64,000 bases of DNA from Rhizobium sp. 9140 (GTDB lineage: Bacteria > Pseudomonadota > Alphaproteobacteria > Rhizobiales > Rhizobiaceae), in NCBI RefSeq assembly GCF_900067135.1, contig NZ_FJUR01000002.1:671501-735500 (forward strand). Reading direction: 5' to 3'. Every line of letters begins with the position of its first letter. The stretch's first letter is position 1. Positions 8,759 to 17,617 of the stretch are shown piece by piece. Position numbers and translations under genes: made by a program. A model generated the notes under the pieces. That model was given only the letters and a program-made list of their open reading frames with translations. It was not told the DNA's origin and did not search any database.

Positions 8759-9567
8759 GACGACTGTCCTTCCTGCGCGTTCAAGGCGGAATACCCATGG
8801 CCGACGTCGTCATGGAGGATGCGGTGCAGGAACTGCTTCAGGCGGTCGCTCTCGGGGTGCCGGAGAATATCGGGCGTGCCCGCTTCGGCGATGACGCCCT
8901 GGTCGAAAAACAGCACGCGGGACGAGACGTCACGGGCAAATGCGATCTCGTGCGTGACCAGCAGCATCGTCATTCCCTCCGAGGCGAGGGAGGCCATGAG
9001 CACGAGGACTTCATGGACGAGCTCCGGGTCGAGCGCCGACGTGACCTCGTCGAACAGCATCAGCTTCGGCTTCATGGCAAGCGCTCGCGCAATCGCGACG
9101 CGCTGTTGCTGTCCGCCCGACAGCCGCGACGGGTAGCTGCCGCGTTTCTCATAAAGGCCGATGCGGGACAGAAGCGCATCCGCTTCCTCGACCGCCTGCT
9201 TGCGCGGCATCTTGAGGAGGCGGATCGGCGCGTGGGTGACGTTCTCCAGCACGGTCATGTGCGGCCAGAGGTGATAGCTCTGGAACACCATGCCCACCCG
9301 GGTCCGCAGCGATTGCAGCTGGGCGGCGGTCGGGAAGAAGCGCGACTCGGTGCGGAAGTCGAAGGACTGGTCCTCGAAATCCATGAAGCCGGATTGCGGC
9401 ACCTCCAGCGCATTGATCGACCGCAGGAAGGTGCTCTTTCCCGAGCCGCTCGCCCCGATGATGGAGACCACCTCACCCGCCTGCACCGTCAGGGAAACGC
9501 CCTTGAGAACCTCGTTCTCTCCGAAGCTCTTGCGGATCTCGCGCAGCGACAGCAATGGCGGTGTCAT
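8755..9567 (-). CDS. Polar amino acid ABC transporter ATP-binding protein
   Basis: A 270-residue GlnQ/HisP-type ATPase. It has Walker [10 protein letters not shown], the Q-loop [13 protein letters not shown], the signature [15 protein letters not shown] and Walker [15 protein letters not shown]. The start at 9567 ([16 protein letters not shown]) overlaps the DUF1989 stop by 4 bp; the longer upstream open frame is not coding-like. It has a family insert around residues 55-75 ([15 protein letters not shown]). Confidence 0.92.
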   Translation of the reverse strand: MTPPLLSLREIRKSFGENEVLKGVSLTVQAGEVVSIIGASGSGKSTFLRSINALEVPQSGFMDFEDQSFDFRTESRFFPTAAQLQSLRTRVGMVFQSYHLWPHMTVLENVTHAPIRLLKMPRKQAVEEADALLSRIGLYEKRGSYPSRLSGGQQQRVAIARALAMKPKLMLFDEVTSALDPELVHEVLVLMASLASEGMTMLLVTHEIAFARDVSSRVLFFDQGVIAEAGTPDILRHPESDRLKQFLHRILHDDVGHGYSALNAQEGQSS

Positions 9568-10190
9568 GCTGTCACCTCGGCGGGGTTGGTGTCGTGAAGG
9601 GTGACCGCGATGTCCCGGGGGGTGCGGGAAGCGCCGTTGATCGGCGTGACATCCTGCGGGCATGCGGAGAGAACGAGCACCAGATCCATCTCGGCCCGCA
9701 GCACGACGGTATCGCCGGCTACGGTTGCCGGCGGACGGCGATCGACCATGCCATCCGGGGCAACGGGGACGTTCATGAACAGGTTGAGCGAGGCCGGCGT
9801 GAAGGGCAGCGCACGATCGAGCGTCGACAGAGCCTCGTGGAAATTGTCGCTGCAACTGCGGTGGCCGTCTGCGCAGCCGAGTTGCTGGTAGAGCTCACGG
9901 CTGCACGGACACAGAAGCGTATCGTGGCGCACGTCACCGCTGTCGGCCACCATCGTCAGCATCGGGCGACGACGGGAACTCATGAGCGTCATGCCGGTCG
10001 TAAAGAAGATATTGCTGTTCACCGAGCGTGTATGGTCGAGCGACGAGGTCTCGAACGCATCGTCTGCTGCGAGCGCCCAGAGATCCACGACTTGATTGCC
10101 GTAGATATTTTCGATGACAACATGCTGTCCCGCCTTCACACGGCAGGCCTCGCCATGGCTGGCTGGCACGATCATCTGTTCATGGCGCAT
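9564..10190 (-). CDS. DUF1989 domain protein (urea carboxylase-associated family)
   Basis: A 208-residue cytoplasmic protein of the DUF1989 family. Typical parts are [14 protein letters not shown] near residue 28, [22 protein letters not shown] in the middle, [13 protein letters not shown] and the C-terminal [12 protein letters not shown] with conserved cysteine. The family is found beside urea carboxylase/allophanate hydrolase and in amine catabolic operons; no reaction is firmly established for most members. It is first in the operon, coupled to the amino acid transporter, supporting a role in breaking down the imported compound (inference). No clear Shine-Dalgarno is visible. Confidence 0.82.
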   Translation of the reverse strand: MRHEQMIVPASHGEACRVKAGQHVVIENIYGNQVVDLWALAADDAFETSSLDHTRSVNSNIFFTTGMTLMSSRRRPMLTMVADSGDVRHDTLLCPCSRELYQQLGCADGHRSCSDNFHEALSTLDRALPFTPASLNLFMNVPVAPDGMVDRRPPATVAGDTVVLRAEMDLVLVLSACPQDVTPINGASRTPRDIAVTLHDTNPAEVTA

Positions 10191-10496
10191 GGATATCGCT
10201 GCTTTCGATTTTTTCGCCGCGGAAGGCGGGGCGGAAGGAGGCTCGCCGCTTGCAGCATCCTCTTACCTTCAGCCTATTCCAGTATACCACTGGAGTTCAA
10301 GCTGAAAAATCAACTATTTAGTGGAAGGTAAATGTGCAGTATGATGAAAGACGAAGCAGTGCGTGAGCAAAAAATGCGCATGCGCCGCTCGTTCGAACCA
10401 TTTCCTCGGCCAGTTCGTATCGGAAGCAACGGCCAGAATTGACGAACGGATACAGCCGGTGTACCGAAATTACGAAGCGCGCCTGAGGATGACTGG
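10191..10496. other. Divergent control region between DUF1989 and M24 genes
   Basis: There is no gene. The segment drops in GC around 10260-10340 and holds promoters in both directions. It contains the GntR-like palindrome at 10278-10294 and a CGGT-GT-ACCG palindrome at 10457-10466, 31 bp before the M24 start. Confidence 0.6.
10278..10294. promoter_or_regulatory. Candidate GntR/FCD operator
   Basis: TCCAGT-ATACC-ACTGGA is a 6-bp-arm inverted repeat with a GTATAC core, close to the TNGTATACNA pattern of FadR-subfamily GntR sites. A related CAGTACACCATCTG occurs at 17540-17553 upstream of pxpA. Two FCD-type GntR genes lie between the two sites. Confidence 0.5.
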
Positions 10497-11672
10497 ATGA
10501 ACCGCTACTTCCCACTCGATGAGTATCGCACGCGCTGGGACCGCCTCCTGGTCGAGATGAAGTGCCGGGGCTTTGACACCGCCGTCGTGTTCGGCCGGGG
10601 TGGCGGAACGACCGACAATTGCGGCGACGTGCTCTACCTCTCCAACCAGTACTCGATCAGCGGCGGCATGGACTCGCTGATCTGGACGGCCCGTTCCTTC
10701 ACGGGGGTCATCCTGCAGACGGGCAGCGACCCACAGCTGCATATCGACGAACCGGAGGTCCGGCGCGATCTCGTCGCCATTGAGGACGTGCGCTCCAGCA
10801 ATCACCCTTTCGAAAGCGTGGCGCGCGCTTTGGTCGAGCGCGGCGTCTCCGGCCGGGTGGCACTGGTCGGCACCAACCTCATCCCCGTGAAATACTACCG
10901 GCAACTGGAAGCCACAGCACCCGATATCGAGTGGGTTCCGGTCGATGACCTCGTCCGCTCGGTACGCCGGATCAAGAGCGGACGCGAACTGGATGCCTAC
11001 CGGACCGCCGGGGAGACGGCGACGGCCGGCATGACGATCCTGATGGAAAGCCTTGTCGGCGGCATGTCGGAGCGGGAAGCCGCCGGCGAATGTGCGCGCG
11101 AGGTCGTGCGCCGCGGCGGACGCGTGCAGATGATCGGCACCAATCACGGTGACACACTCGGCTTCGACCAGCGTTTCCCGCTGACGGGGTATAGCGACGA
11201 TGTGCCCGATATCGGCGATGTCGTGACGGGCACGCTGCACGGCCCGCTGTTCCAGGGCTACTACCTCGACCCCGGTCGCACCGCCGTGCGCGGTCGCGCA
11301 AATGCCGACCAGCGCCGCCTGATCGAGGCGGCCGGCGATCTCGTCCACCGGCTGACCGACATGTTGAGGCCGGGCGTAAGGCTGCTCGATATCGCAGCGG
11401 AGGGCGATCGGCTTACCGCAGCCTTCGGAGGGTCGATCTCGCCGATCATGAAGAATTTCCCCTTCTATGGCCACGGCATCGGCCTCGGCTTCGAATTGCC
11501 GCGCATTTCGACCAGCATGTCGCTGCCGGAGGACATCGTCGAGCAGGACATGGTCTTCGGCATCGAGGCCTTCCTGTCGCTCGACGGCGTGGGCGCCGCC
11601 TTCTACGAGGACATCGTCATCGTCGGACAGGACGGCAACGAGGTGCTGACGACGTCTCCAAGCCTGTTCTGA
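10497..11672 (+). CDS. M24 (pita-bread fold) creatinase/aminopeptidase P-like protein
   Basis: A 391-residue two-domain protein: a creatinase-type N-terminal domain (1-150) and a pita-bread catalytic domain (160-391). It keeps YYLDPGRTA, the histidine region GHGIGLGFELPR, GIEAFLS and YEDIVIV. The first metal-binding aspartate of metallo-M24 enzymes is absent, because the segment VVTGTLHGPLFQGYYLD has no acidic residue 11 positions before the conserved Asp. It may therefore be a metal-free creatinase-like hydrolase or have altered metal binding. It is divergent from the amino acid transporter and DUF1989 operon, and likely acts on the imported compound or a peptide-like intermediate. Confidence 0.8.
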   Translation: MNRYFPLDEYRTRWDRLLVEMKCRGFDTAVVFGRGGGTTDNCGDVLYLSNQYSISGGMDSLIWTARSFTGVILQTGSDPQLHIDEPEVRRDLVAIEDVRSSNHPFESVARALVERGVSGRVALVGTNLIPVKYYRQLEATAPDIEWVPVDDLVRSVRRIKSGRELDAYRTAGETATAGMTILMESLVGGMSEREAAGECAREVVRRGGRVQMIGTNHGDTLGFDQRFPLTGYSDDVPDIGDVVTGTLHGPLFQGYYLDPGRTAVRGRANADQRRLIEAAGDLVHRLTDMLRPGVRLLDIAAEGDRLTAAFGGSISPIMKNFPFYGHGIGLGFELPRISTSMSLPEDIVEQDMVFGIEAFLSLDGVGAAFYEDIVIVGQDGNEVLTTSPSLF

Positions 11673-11694
11673 CGGAAACACCGGATCGGAGATG

Positions 11695-11720
11695 TGCCGG
11701 GAAAGTCAACCTTCCCGGCA
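11695..11720. terminator. Hairpin between convergent genes
   Basis: TGCCGGGAA (11695-11703) pairs perfectly with TTCCCGGCA (11712-11720) around an 8-base loop, in the 79-bp gap between the converging M24 and VOC genes. There is no T-tract on the plus strand, so its strength as a terminator is uncertain. Confidence 0.55.
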
Positions 11721-11751
11721 TCGCCTTGGCGGAAGCCGTCATCGCGCAGCG

Positions 11752-12165
11752 TCAGTGCGCAAAAACGCTGTCGAAATCCTTGAAGCCCTTGACCTCGATC
11801 GGGTTGCCGCTCGGATCGAAGAAGAACATCGTGCGCTGCTCGCCCGGCTCGCCTTCAAAGCGGATGACCGGGGGAATATCGAAGGCGATGCCGGCCTTTT
11901 CCAGCCGGTCGGCCAATGCCAGCCAGGCATCGAGCGGCAGGACGACGCCCAGATGCGGCATCATGACCATGTGGTTGCCAACCTTGCCGGTCCGCGTAAC
12001 CTCGAACGGCTTGCCGAGGTGGAGCGAGATCTGGTGACCGAAGAAATCGAAATCGACCCAGGTGTCGGTGGATCGGCCCTCTGCACATCCAAGAACATCA
12101 CCGTAGAAGCGACGAGCCTCGTCAAGGTCCGTAATGTGGTAGGCGAGATGAAAGAGTGAGCGCAC
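11752..12165 (-). CDS. VOC-family (glyoxalase/dioxygenase fold) protein
   Basis: A 137-residue single VOC protein: FHLAYHITDLDEARRFYGDV at the start, WVDFDFFGHQISLHL, and the C-terminal FFFDPSGNPIEVKGF that supplies the usual glutamate metal ligand; the His ligands near residues 6-10 and 50 are also present. The GTG start at 12165 is chosen because an AAAGGAG site precedes it. It is the last gene of the minus-strand operon that begins with pxpB. VOC proteins can be isomerases, dioxygenases or lyases, so no reaction is assigned. Confidence 0.8.
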   Translation of the reverse strand: MRSLFHLAYHITDLDEARRFYGDVLGCAEGRSTDTWVDFDFFGHQISLHLGKPFEVTRTGKVGNHMVMMPHLGVVLPLDAWLALADRLEKAGIAFDIPPVIRFEGEPGEQRTMFFFDPSGNPIEVKGFKDFDSVFAH

Positions 12166-12198
12166 GGGTAAGTCTCCTTTATGCGGGGCTAACGGAGG

Positions 12199-13380
12199 TC
12201 AGCGACAGGTGAGTGTTCGAGGTAGGGTCGAGAGCGGCTCCGCGCCGGCTTCCGTCACGATGACGGTTTCCGATGCTCCGACGGTCCAGTGGCCGAAGCT
12301 GCGCAGCGTCGCCGGGATGTGGAAGACCATGCCGGGCTCGATAACGCGCGATATGCCGGAAAACAGGCTGAGAATGCCGCCCTCGCCCCAGTCGGGGGCG
12401 AAGGCGATGCCCATGGAATAGCCGATACGCTTCCTGAAGGCGGCGGCGAAGCCGGCGGCGTCGATGATCCTCTGCGCGGCGTCATGCGGCGCAGCGCACG
12501 GGTTACCCGGCCGGATCTGAATTATCGCCGCGTCCAGTGCGAAGAGCGCGCAGTCCATCATCCGCTGCGCCTCGGCCGGCGGCTTGCCGAGCCAGACCGT
12601 GCGCATGAGGGCCGAGTGGTAGCGGGCGTGGCTTCCGGCAAGCTCCAGAAAGACGGGATCGCCGTCGCTTAAAGGACGACGGCGCCATGTCATGTGCGGT
12701 AGCCCACTGCGCCCGCCCGACGAAACGAGCGGCTCCATGGCCATGGCCTCGGACCCTGCGCGTGTCGCGGCGCCGAGCAGGGCGGCGGCGACCGTATTCT
12801 CATCGGCCCCGACGGTGCAGGCGTCGATGGCGGCAACCATGCCGGCGTCCGCATAACGGGCAGCAGCGCGGATCGCATCGCGTTCGGCCTGGCTCTTGAT
12901 CATGCGCAGCGGCGGCAGGATGTCCGAACCGTCCGTCAATTCCGCAACGCCAAGGCGACGGGCGATCTCGCCGACGAGCCGCGCTGGCAGGAACCAGCCG
13001 GAAAGCTCGATCGCGGGCACGCCCATGCCGCGCGCGCGCAGCAGGGAGACCAGCGCGCCGGCCGGGTCGTCGCCGTCCTGGTAGGTGACGATGTCGCTCA
13101 ACCACGTATTTGCGACAGCGCCGAAGAACTCCAACTGCCGCACGAGCAGCGTCATCGGCCCGGATGCCGGGAGAAGCAGCGCCTGGAAGGCGAAATAGCC
13201 GGCCGTCTGTCGGCCCGTCAGCCAGTAGATCGTTTCCGGACCGGTGACGACCAGTGCCGCGTGCCCGCTCGCCCGGAGTGCTGCCTGCGCGCGGGCCTGA
13301 CGGTCGGCGTATTCGTCTCTCGGAAAGGCCGCCTCACTGCCGCGCATGGTGGGATCGTTCAGGAATGCCGCGTTGTCCAT
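12199..13380 (-). CDS. M24 creatinase/ectoine-hydrolase-like protein
   Basis: A 393-residue pita-bread protein. GYSMGIAFAPDWGEGG near residue 310 corresponds to the GYSIG..PPDWGE segment of DoeA-type ectoine hydrolases and creatinase relatives. The metal ligands of methionine aminopeptidase are replaced: LELAGSHARYHSALMRT lacks both aspartates. This points to a metal-independent C-N hydrolase rather than a peptidase. The start at 13380 (MDNAAFLNDP) is preferred to a longer, compositionally odd extension. It follows a GntR gene by 10 bp in the oxoprolinase operon. A cyclic amidine, lactam or guanidino compound is a plausible substrate (inference). Confidence 0.82.
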   Translation of the reverse strand: MDNAAFLNDPTMRGSEAAFPRDEYADRQARAQAALRASGHAALVVTGPETIYWLTGRQTAGYFAFQALLLPASGPMTLLVRQLEFFGAVANTWLSDIVTYQDGDDPAGALVSLLRARGMGVPAIELSGWFLPARLVGEIARRLGVAELTDGSDILPPLRMIKSQAERDAIRAAARYADAGMVAAIDACTVGADENTVAAALLGAATRAGSEAMAMEPLVSSGGRSGLPHMTWRRRPLSDGDPVFLELAGSHARYHSALMRTVWLGKPPAEAQRMMDCALFALDAAIIQIRPGNPCAAPHDAAQRIIDAAGFAAAFRKRIGYSMGIAFAPDWGEGGILSLFSGISRVIEPGMVFHIPATLRSFGHWTVGASETVIVTEAGAEPLSTLPRTLTCR

Positions 13381-13390
13381 CAACCCCGCC

Positions 13391-14029
13391 TCACGTCCGA
13401 GACAGCCAGGCGAGAAAGCGTGCCCGAACGCTGTCGAAATGGCGCTCCATCGCCGCCCGCGCCGCCGTCGCGTCCTTCGTCGCAATAGCATCGATGATGT
13501 CGAGATGCTCGCGGGCCTGCTGGTCGAAGCGGTCGTGCGTGCGGGTGATCGTGCAGCGGCGCGCAATGCCGCGCATCTCGGTCAGCATCGTCGCCAGCAG
13601 CGGCAGTCCGGCAGCGTGGGCGACCGCATCGTGAAAGGCATCGTCGTCCAGCCAGAACCGATCGAACGCGATATCGCCGCCATCGGCATAGGCGCGCATC
13701 GCATCGCGCGATGCGAGAAGCGCCGGTGTGATCGCGCGCGTGGCGGCCTTCGCGGCCGCGGCCCCTTCGAGCAGACGACGGATCTGGACAATCTCCAGCA
13801 ATTGCTCGACCGTGACCTCGCGGACCATCAGGGCGCCGTTCGGCAGCCGGGAGATCACATCTTCCTTTTCGAGCCGCGAGATGGCCGCACGCAGCGGCGT
13901 ACGGGAAATACCCGATTCCAGCGCCAGCGTGCGCTCCGTCAGCATGTCCTCGGACGAGAACCGACCCTCCAGAATCCGCTGCTTCAAATCGCGGTAGATC
14001 TGCTGCGTCAGTGTTTCCTTGTCAGCCAT
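13391..14029 (-). CDS. GntR-family regulator, FadR/FCD subfamily
   Basis: A 212-residue regulator. The winged helix at 1-70 contains LTERTLALESGISRTPLRAAISRLE, and the all-helical FCD ligand domain at 80-210 carries FDRFWLDDDAFHDAVAHAAG with the usual Asp/His metal-ligand pattern. The start could be 14029 or 14038; both overlap the hydroxyacid dehydrogenase stop. It is one of two FCD regulators in this operon, possibly sensing the substrate and an intermediate separately. Confidence 0.88.
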   Translation of the reverse strand: MADKETLTQQIYRDLKQRILEGRFSSEDMLTERTLALESGISRTPLRAAISRLEKEDVISRLPNGALMVREVTVEQLLEIVQIRRLLEGAAAAKAATRAITPALLASRDAMRAYADGGDIAFDRFWLDDDAFHDAVAHAAGLPLLATMLTEMRGIARRCTITRTHDRFDQQAREHLDIIDAIATKDATAARAAMERHFDSVRARFLAWLSRT

Positions 14030-15038
14030 GCCGGGCACCGCCTTCCATGCTCGCCATCTTCACGGTCTCCACCGCCGCGACGCGATCGGCGGGATCGATG
14101 GCGTCCTGCGGAGGATGGATCGTCGTTGCCGGCCTCTGACCGGAAAGGGCTGTCAGCACATGGCCGGCGGCACCGGTCGCCACACGCTGCAGGGCCTCCG
14201 GCGTCGTGCCGCCGAGGTGCGGCGTGAAGATGACCCGCTGCGATGCGGAAAGCGGCCCTTGCGGGGCCTGCGGCGTGTAGACGTCGAGACCGGCAGCGGC
14301 GATCCGTCGCTTCAAGAGCGCTTCGGCAAGCGCTGCTTCGTCGATCAGCCCCGCACGCGCCGTGTTGATCAGGATTGCGCCGGGCTTCGTCAGGGCAAGA
14401 GCGGCCCTGCCGATCAGCCCCCGCGTTTCGTCCCGCAGAGGCGTATGAAGCGAAATCAGGTCTGCCCGGCCCAGGCCATCTGCAAGTGTCGCCACGCGCT
14501 CGAAAGGCCCGGTATCGACGCTTCTGGGAGAATGAACCAGAACCTGCATGCCGAGTGCCGCATGCAGCATCCGCCCGAGGCCCGCCCCCGTTGCCCCCCA
14601 TCCGACGATCAGCGCGGTCTTTCCCGAGAGTTCGTGAAATAGGCCCGCTTCCCGAAAGCCGGACGCGCCGTCGCGAACCGCGCGATCCGCAGCCGGGATC
14701 AGGCGTGCGGCCGAAAGCGCGAGGCCAAGGGCAAGCTCGGACACGGACTGCGCATTGGCGCCGGGCGTGTTGCAGACCAGGATGGATTTCGCCGCGGCCT
14801 GCGCCTTGTCGACACCGTCATGGCCCGCCCCGTGAACGACGATGACCTTCAGCACGTCGCTGGCAAGGATCGCGGGTGCCGAAAGACCGGCATCCCGCGT
14901 GATGACGGCATGGCAGCCCTTGATCCGGCTCGCCACCGCTTCCATGTCGGCATCCGGGCAAAGTTCGACGTCGATACCCGCGTCACGGAGCATCGCGATG
15001 CCGTCCGCATGAATGGGCTGAACGAGAAGACATTTCAT
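14022..15038 (-). CDS. D-isomer-specific 2-hydroxyacid dehydrogenase
   Basis: A 338-residue NAD(P)-dependent dehydrogenase. The Rossmann motif is GWGATGAGLGRML near residue 152, the substrate-side segment is INTARAGLIDEAALAEAL with the catalytic Arg nearby, and IFTPHLGGTTPEAL holds the catalytic His. The start at 15038 overlaps the upstream GntR stop by 4 bp. It interconverts a 2-oxoacid and a D-2-hydroxyacid, or acts like phosphoglycerate dehydrogenase. Beside a D-amino acid aminotransferase it could process the oxoacid product (inference). Confidence 0.9.
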   Translation of the reverse strand: MKCLLVQPIHADGIAMLRDAGIDVELCPDADMEAVASRIKGCHAVITRDAGLSAPAILASDVLKVIVVHGAGHDGVDKAQAAAKSILVCNTPGANAQSVSELALGLALSAARLIPAADRAVRDGASGFREAGLFHELSGKTALIVGWGATGAGLGRMLHAALGMQVLVHSPRSVDTGPFERVATLADGLGRADLISLHTPLRDETRGLIGRAALALTKPGAILINTARAGLIDEAALAEALLKRRIAAAGLDVYTPQAPQGPLSASQRVIFTPHLGGTTPEALQRVATGAAGHVLTALSGQRPATTIHPPQDAIDPADRVAAVETVKMASMEGGARHG

Positions 15039-15679
15039 CGCGGCAATCCCCGGCTGGAGGCGTCGAGTTTTTCGAGAATGGCGTCCCGCGCATTCAGCAC
15101 GTGGCGGCTCATCAGGCTTCCCGCCGCATCGGCATCGCCTGCCCGCAGGGCATCCAGAATCTCGAGGTGCTCCCGGCATCCTTTCAGGAAGCGTTCGGGA
15201 ACGAGACTGTGGTCGAACATGCAGGTGCGCCGCCGCAGATCGCCGATCGTGCGTATCATCGTGCGGTTTCCCGAAACATTGGCCAGCCAGAAGTGGAAAT
15301 CGTCGTCGACCTCGAGCGCTTCTCCGTTCTCGCCCGGACCCGTCGCGATCAAGACCTTGATGCGGCGTTCGAGATCGTCGAGGGCGTAGGCCGGGGCCGC
15401 GATCGCGATGCGCGCGCAGTAGCCCTCGATCACGCTGCGCAGATAAAAGATCTCCTCGACCTCCTCCGCCGCCAACCGGCGGACCTTGAGAAAACGCCCC
15501 TCCTGAACCGCCAGTCCTTCGGCTTCGATGCGTTTGATCGCCTCGCGAACCGGGGTTCGGGACATGGAGAACTCTTCGCCGAGCTTGGCTTCCTGCAGCA
15601 CATCTCCCGGCATCAGCGCGCCGGAAAGGATCATGTCGATGATCGTATCATAAGCCTTTTTTGCAAGGGGCTGGCTCAT
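15035..15679 (-). CDS. GntR-family regulator, FadR/FCD subfamily (second)
   Basis: A 214-residue regulator with a winged helix (FSMSRTPVREAIKRIEAEGL) and an FCD domain beginning YLRSVIEGYCARIA, with DDDFHFWLANVSGNRTM as the metal-ligand helix. Its start overlaps the pxpC stop by 4 bp. Together with the regulator at 13391 it brackets the hydroxyacid dehydrogenase gene. It is a candidate to bind the related palindromes at 10278 and 17540. Confidence 0.9.
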   Translation of the reverse strand: MSQPLAKKAYDTIIDMILSGALMPGDVLQEAKLGEEFSMSRTPVREAIKRIEAEGLAVQEGRFLKVRRLAAEEVEEIFYLRSVIEGYCARIAIAAPAYALDDLERRIKVLIATGPGENGEALEVDDDFHFWLANVSGNRTMIRTIGDLRRRTCMFDHSLVPERFLKGCREHLEILDALRAGDADAAGSLMSRHVLNARDAILEKLDASSRGLPR

Positions 15680-16665
15680 GTGTTCGATCTCCCGGATGTC
15701 GTCGCTGTCTCTGCTGTTTCTAGAGTTTCGCCCTTTTCCTCAAGGCCGGAAAGGGCTGCGGCCAGCACGCGCGATTGGTCGAGCAGCAGGTCCTCGGCCT
15801 CGTCCCGGGTGATCGTCCTGAAGCGGACGATGCTTCCCGTCATCGCCTGCGCCAGCCGCGGCAGATCGACGGAGGCGACCGTGGCGATCTTGGGGTAGCC
15901 GCCCGTGGTCTGCCGCTCGGCCATCAGCACGATCGGCCGGCCGGAGGACGGCACCTGAATGGAGCCGGCGACCGTTCCATCGGAGATGATGTCATGTCCG
16001 GCAAAGGCCGAGATCGCAGGCCCGTCCAGCATCTGCGCCATCCGGTCGCGGTGCGTCGCGATACAAAACGGTTCTTCGAGAAAAATCTTCCAGGCCGAGG
16101 CATCGAAATGATCGGCCTGCGGTCCCGGCACGATGCGAAACGGGCCGCGCGGACGGGACAGGGGCTGGCGCAGCGCAAGGAGCGGCGCGTGTCCCGCAGT
16201 GCCGAGCGGCAAGCGGTCGTCGGCCGCAAGCCGCCGTCCGTCGATACCGCCAAGCCCCGTGCGCAGATGTGTCGTCCGCGCGCCGAGGACAGGCGGCGTA
16301 TCGATGCCGCCGGATATCGCAAGGTAGCCCCAGACGGCGTTGACGACCGCGCCGATGCGAAGCGTCTGTCCGGGCAGCAAATGGTGGCTTTCCCAGGCGT
16401 GGACGGGTTTCCCGTCGATCGTCATGCCGACGGCCGCACCCGTGACGGCGAAGCGCACGGGCGCATCGACGACGAACGTTCCCCCGACCTGCGCGAATTC
16501 GAGCCCGGCATCGCTCTCGGCATTTCCGACGAGGCGGTTGGCCATTCGCAGGGACGGCGGGTCCATGGGCCCTGCCCCGGAAACACCGAAGCGCGAGAGC
16601 CCGGCGCGGCCGAGATCCTGCACCGTCATCATGGGGCCTGCGTCCTTGATGTGGAGAACGCTCAT
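15676..16665 (-). CDS. pxpC: 5-oxoprolinase subunit PxpC (biotin-dependent carboxyltransferase family)
   Basis: A 329-residue KipA/PxpC protein: TVQDLGRAGLSRFGVSGAGPMDP at the N-terminus is diagnostic, followed by ANRLVGN and the central GRTTHLRTGLGG-like segment. The C-terminus carries the usual GRPIVLMAERQTTGGYPKIATV. With PxpA and PxpB it forms the ATP-dependent enzyme that opens 5-oxoproline to glutamate. The start at 16665 overlaps the pxpB stop by 4 bp; an ATG four codons upstream is an alternative. Confidence 0.9.
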   Translation of the reverse strand: MSVLHIKDAGPMMTVQDLGRAGLSRFGVSGAGPMDPPSLRMANRLVGNAESDAGLEFAQVGGTFVVDAPVRFAVTGAAVGMTIDGKPVHAWESHHLLPGQTLRIGAVVNAVWGYLAISGGIDTPPVLGARTTHLRTGLGGIDGRRLAADDRLPLGTAGHAPLLALRQPLSRPRGPFRIVPGPQADHFDASAWKIFLEEPFCIATHRDRMAQMLDGPAISAFAGHDIISDGTVAGSIQVPSSGRPIVLMAERQTTGGYPKIATVASVDLPRLAQAMTGSIVRFRTITRDEAEDLLLDQSRVLAAALSGLEEKGETLETAETATTSGRSNT

Positions 16666-17405
16666 GTCGCCGCCCACTCTTCGACAGGCTCACCTCTGGC
16701 GACCGCCGCATCGAGATGCGCGGCCTCGGTCTCCTTGATCGCGCGGAACCGAACGCGATCGCCGGCACGCAGCAGAAACGGCTCCTTGCGCGACGGGTCG
16801 AACAGTTTCAGCGGCGTCCGCGCGATGAACCGCCAGCCGCTCGGCCCGGGAACCGAGTTGATGCTGGCCTGCTGTCCACCGATGCCGATCGCGCCGGCCT
16901 CGATCCTCTGGCGGGGCACCGCAAGCCGGGGCGTGTGCAGGCGCTCGGGCAGTCCGCCGAGATAGGCGAAACCGGGCGCAAAACCGATCATATAGACACG
17001 ATAGTGGGCGGAGGCATGCAGCGCGATCAGGTCGCGGCGCGTCATCTCCTTCAGTTCGGCCAGCGCATCGAGATCCGCACCGGTCTCCCCGCCATAGAGC
17101 ACGGGGACGATGATGTGGCGTGCGGTGCTTTCCGTGTCCGGCCGGCATTCCAGCATGTCCACGAGCTGCACGGTCAGGTCGCGACCCCGAACGACAGCAG
17201 GGTCGTAGTGCACGAGAAGCGACCTGTAGGTCGGCACGACCTCTGTTATGCCCGCGACCGCACCTGTCGCCAAACGGTCAGCCATCGCGACGACGCGGGC
17301 GCTGGTCGCCTCGTCTATCCGGTCGGAGAACTCCACCGCCAGGGCGCTGTCTCCACAGGCGGCGATGCGGGGGAAATGCGCCGGGGCATTTGTCATCACA
17401 GCCAT
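16662..17405 (-). CDS. pxpB: 5-oxoprolinase subunit PxpB (KipI family)
   Basis: A 247-residue KipI/PxpB protein: ACGDSALAVEFSDRID at the start, PTYRSLLVHYDP in the middle, and the family hallmark MIGFAPGFAYLGGLPE with LAVPRQRIEAGAIGIGG near residues 145-180. It begins the minus-strand operon that runs to the VOC gene at 11752 and is divergent from pxpA. The family forms the lactamase complex with PxpC and PxpA. Confidence 0.92.
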   Translation of the reverse strand: MAVMTNAPAHFPRIAACGDSALAVEFSDRIDEATSARVVAMADRLATGAVAGITEVVPTYRSLLVHYDPAVVRGRDLTVQLVDMLECRPDTESTARHIIVPVLYGGETGADLDALAELKEMTRRDLIALHASAHYRVYMIGFAPGFAYLGGLPERLHTPRLAVPRQRIEAGAIGIGGQQASINSVPGPSGWRFIARTPLKLFDPSRKEPFLLRAGDRVRFRAIKETEAAHLDAAVARGEPVEEWAAT

Positions 17406-17432
17406 GGCCTTCCCTCGTTCGACAATGCCGCG

Positions 17433-17465
17433 CCGGCCTTCGCAGAGTGGTCCCGGCCTTCGCAG
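17433..17465. repeat. 13-bp direct repeat with 20-bp period
   Basis: CCGGCCTTCGCAG occurs at 17433-17445 and again at 17453-17465, exactly 20 bp apart or two helical turns, in the pxpB/pxpA intergenic region. The phasing would let two protomers bind the same face, so this is a possible regulator site. Confidence 0.5.
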
Positions 17466-17539
17466 GACGGATCGGCGAAACGGCTCATTGCCGTCTGGCT
17501 ATTCCTCTGTCGGCATAGTGCGGCAAGGTCTTGTCATTT

Positions 17540-17553
17540 CAGTACACCATCTG
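17540..17553. promoter_or_regulatory. Candidate GntR/FCD operator upstream of pxpA
   Basis: CAGTACACCATCTG resembles CAGTATACCACTGG at 10280-10293 (pattern CAGTAYACCAYYTG with a small shift). It lies about 65 bp upstream of the pxpA start. Confidence 0.4.
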
Positions 17554-17617
17554 TATGTCAAGCCCCGCAGCCCTCGTCCGGGCTTCGTTTTACCGACCTA
17601 TCGAGCGGGGATTTTCC

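Noticed and set aside
7346..9136. Long open frame on the plus strand opposite the amino acid transporter genes
   Set aside because: It is antisense to well-supported ABC genes, has a low-complexity Arg/Asp-rich composition and matches no family; high-GC DNA gives such frames by chance.
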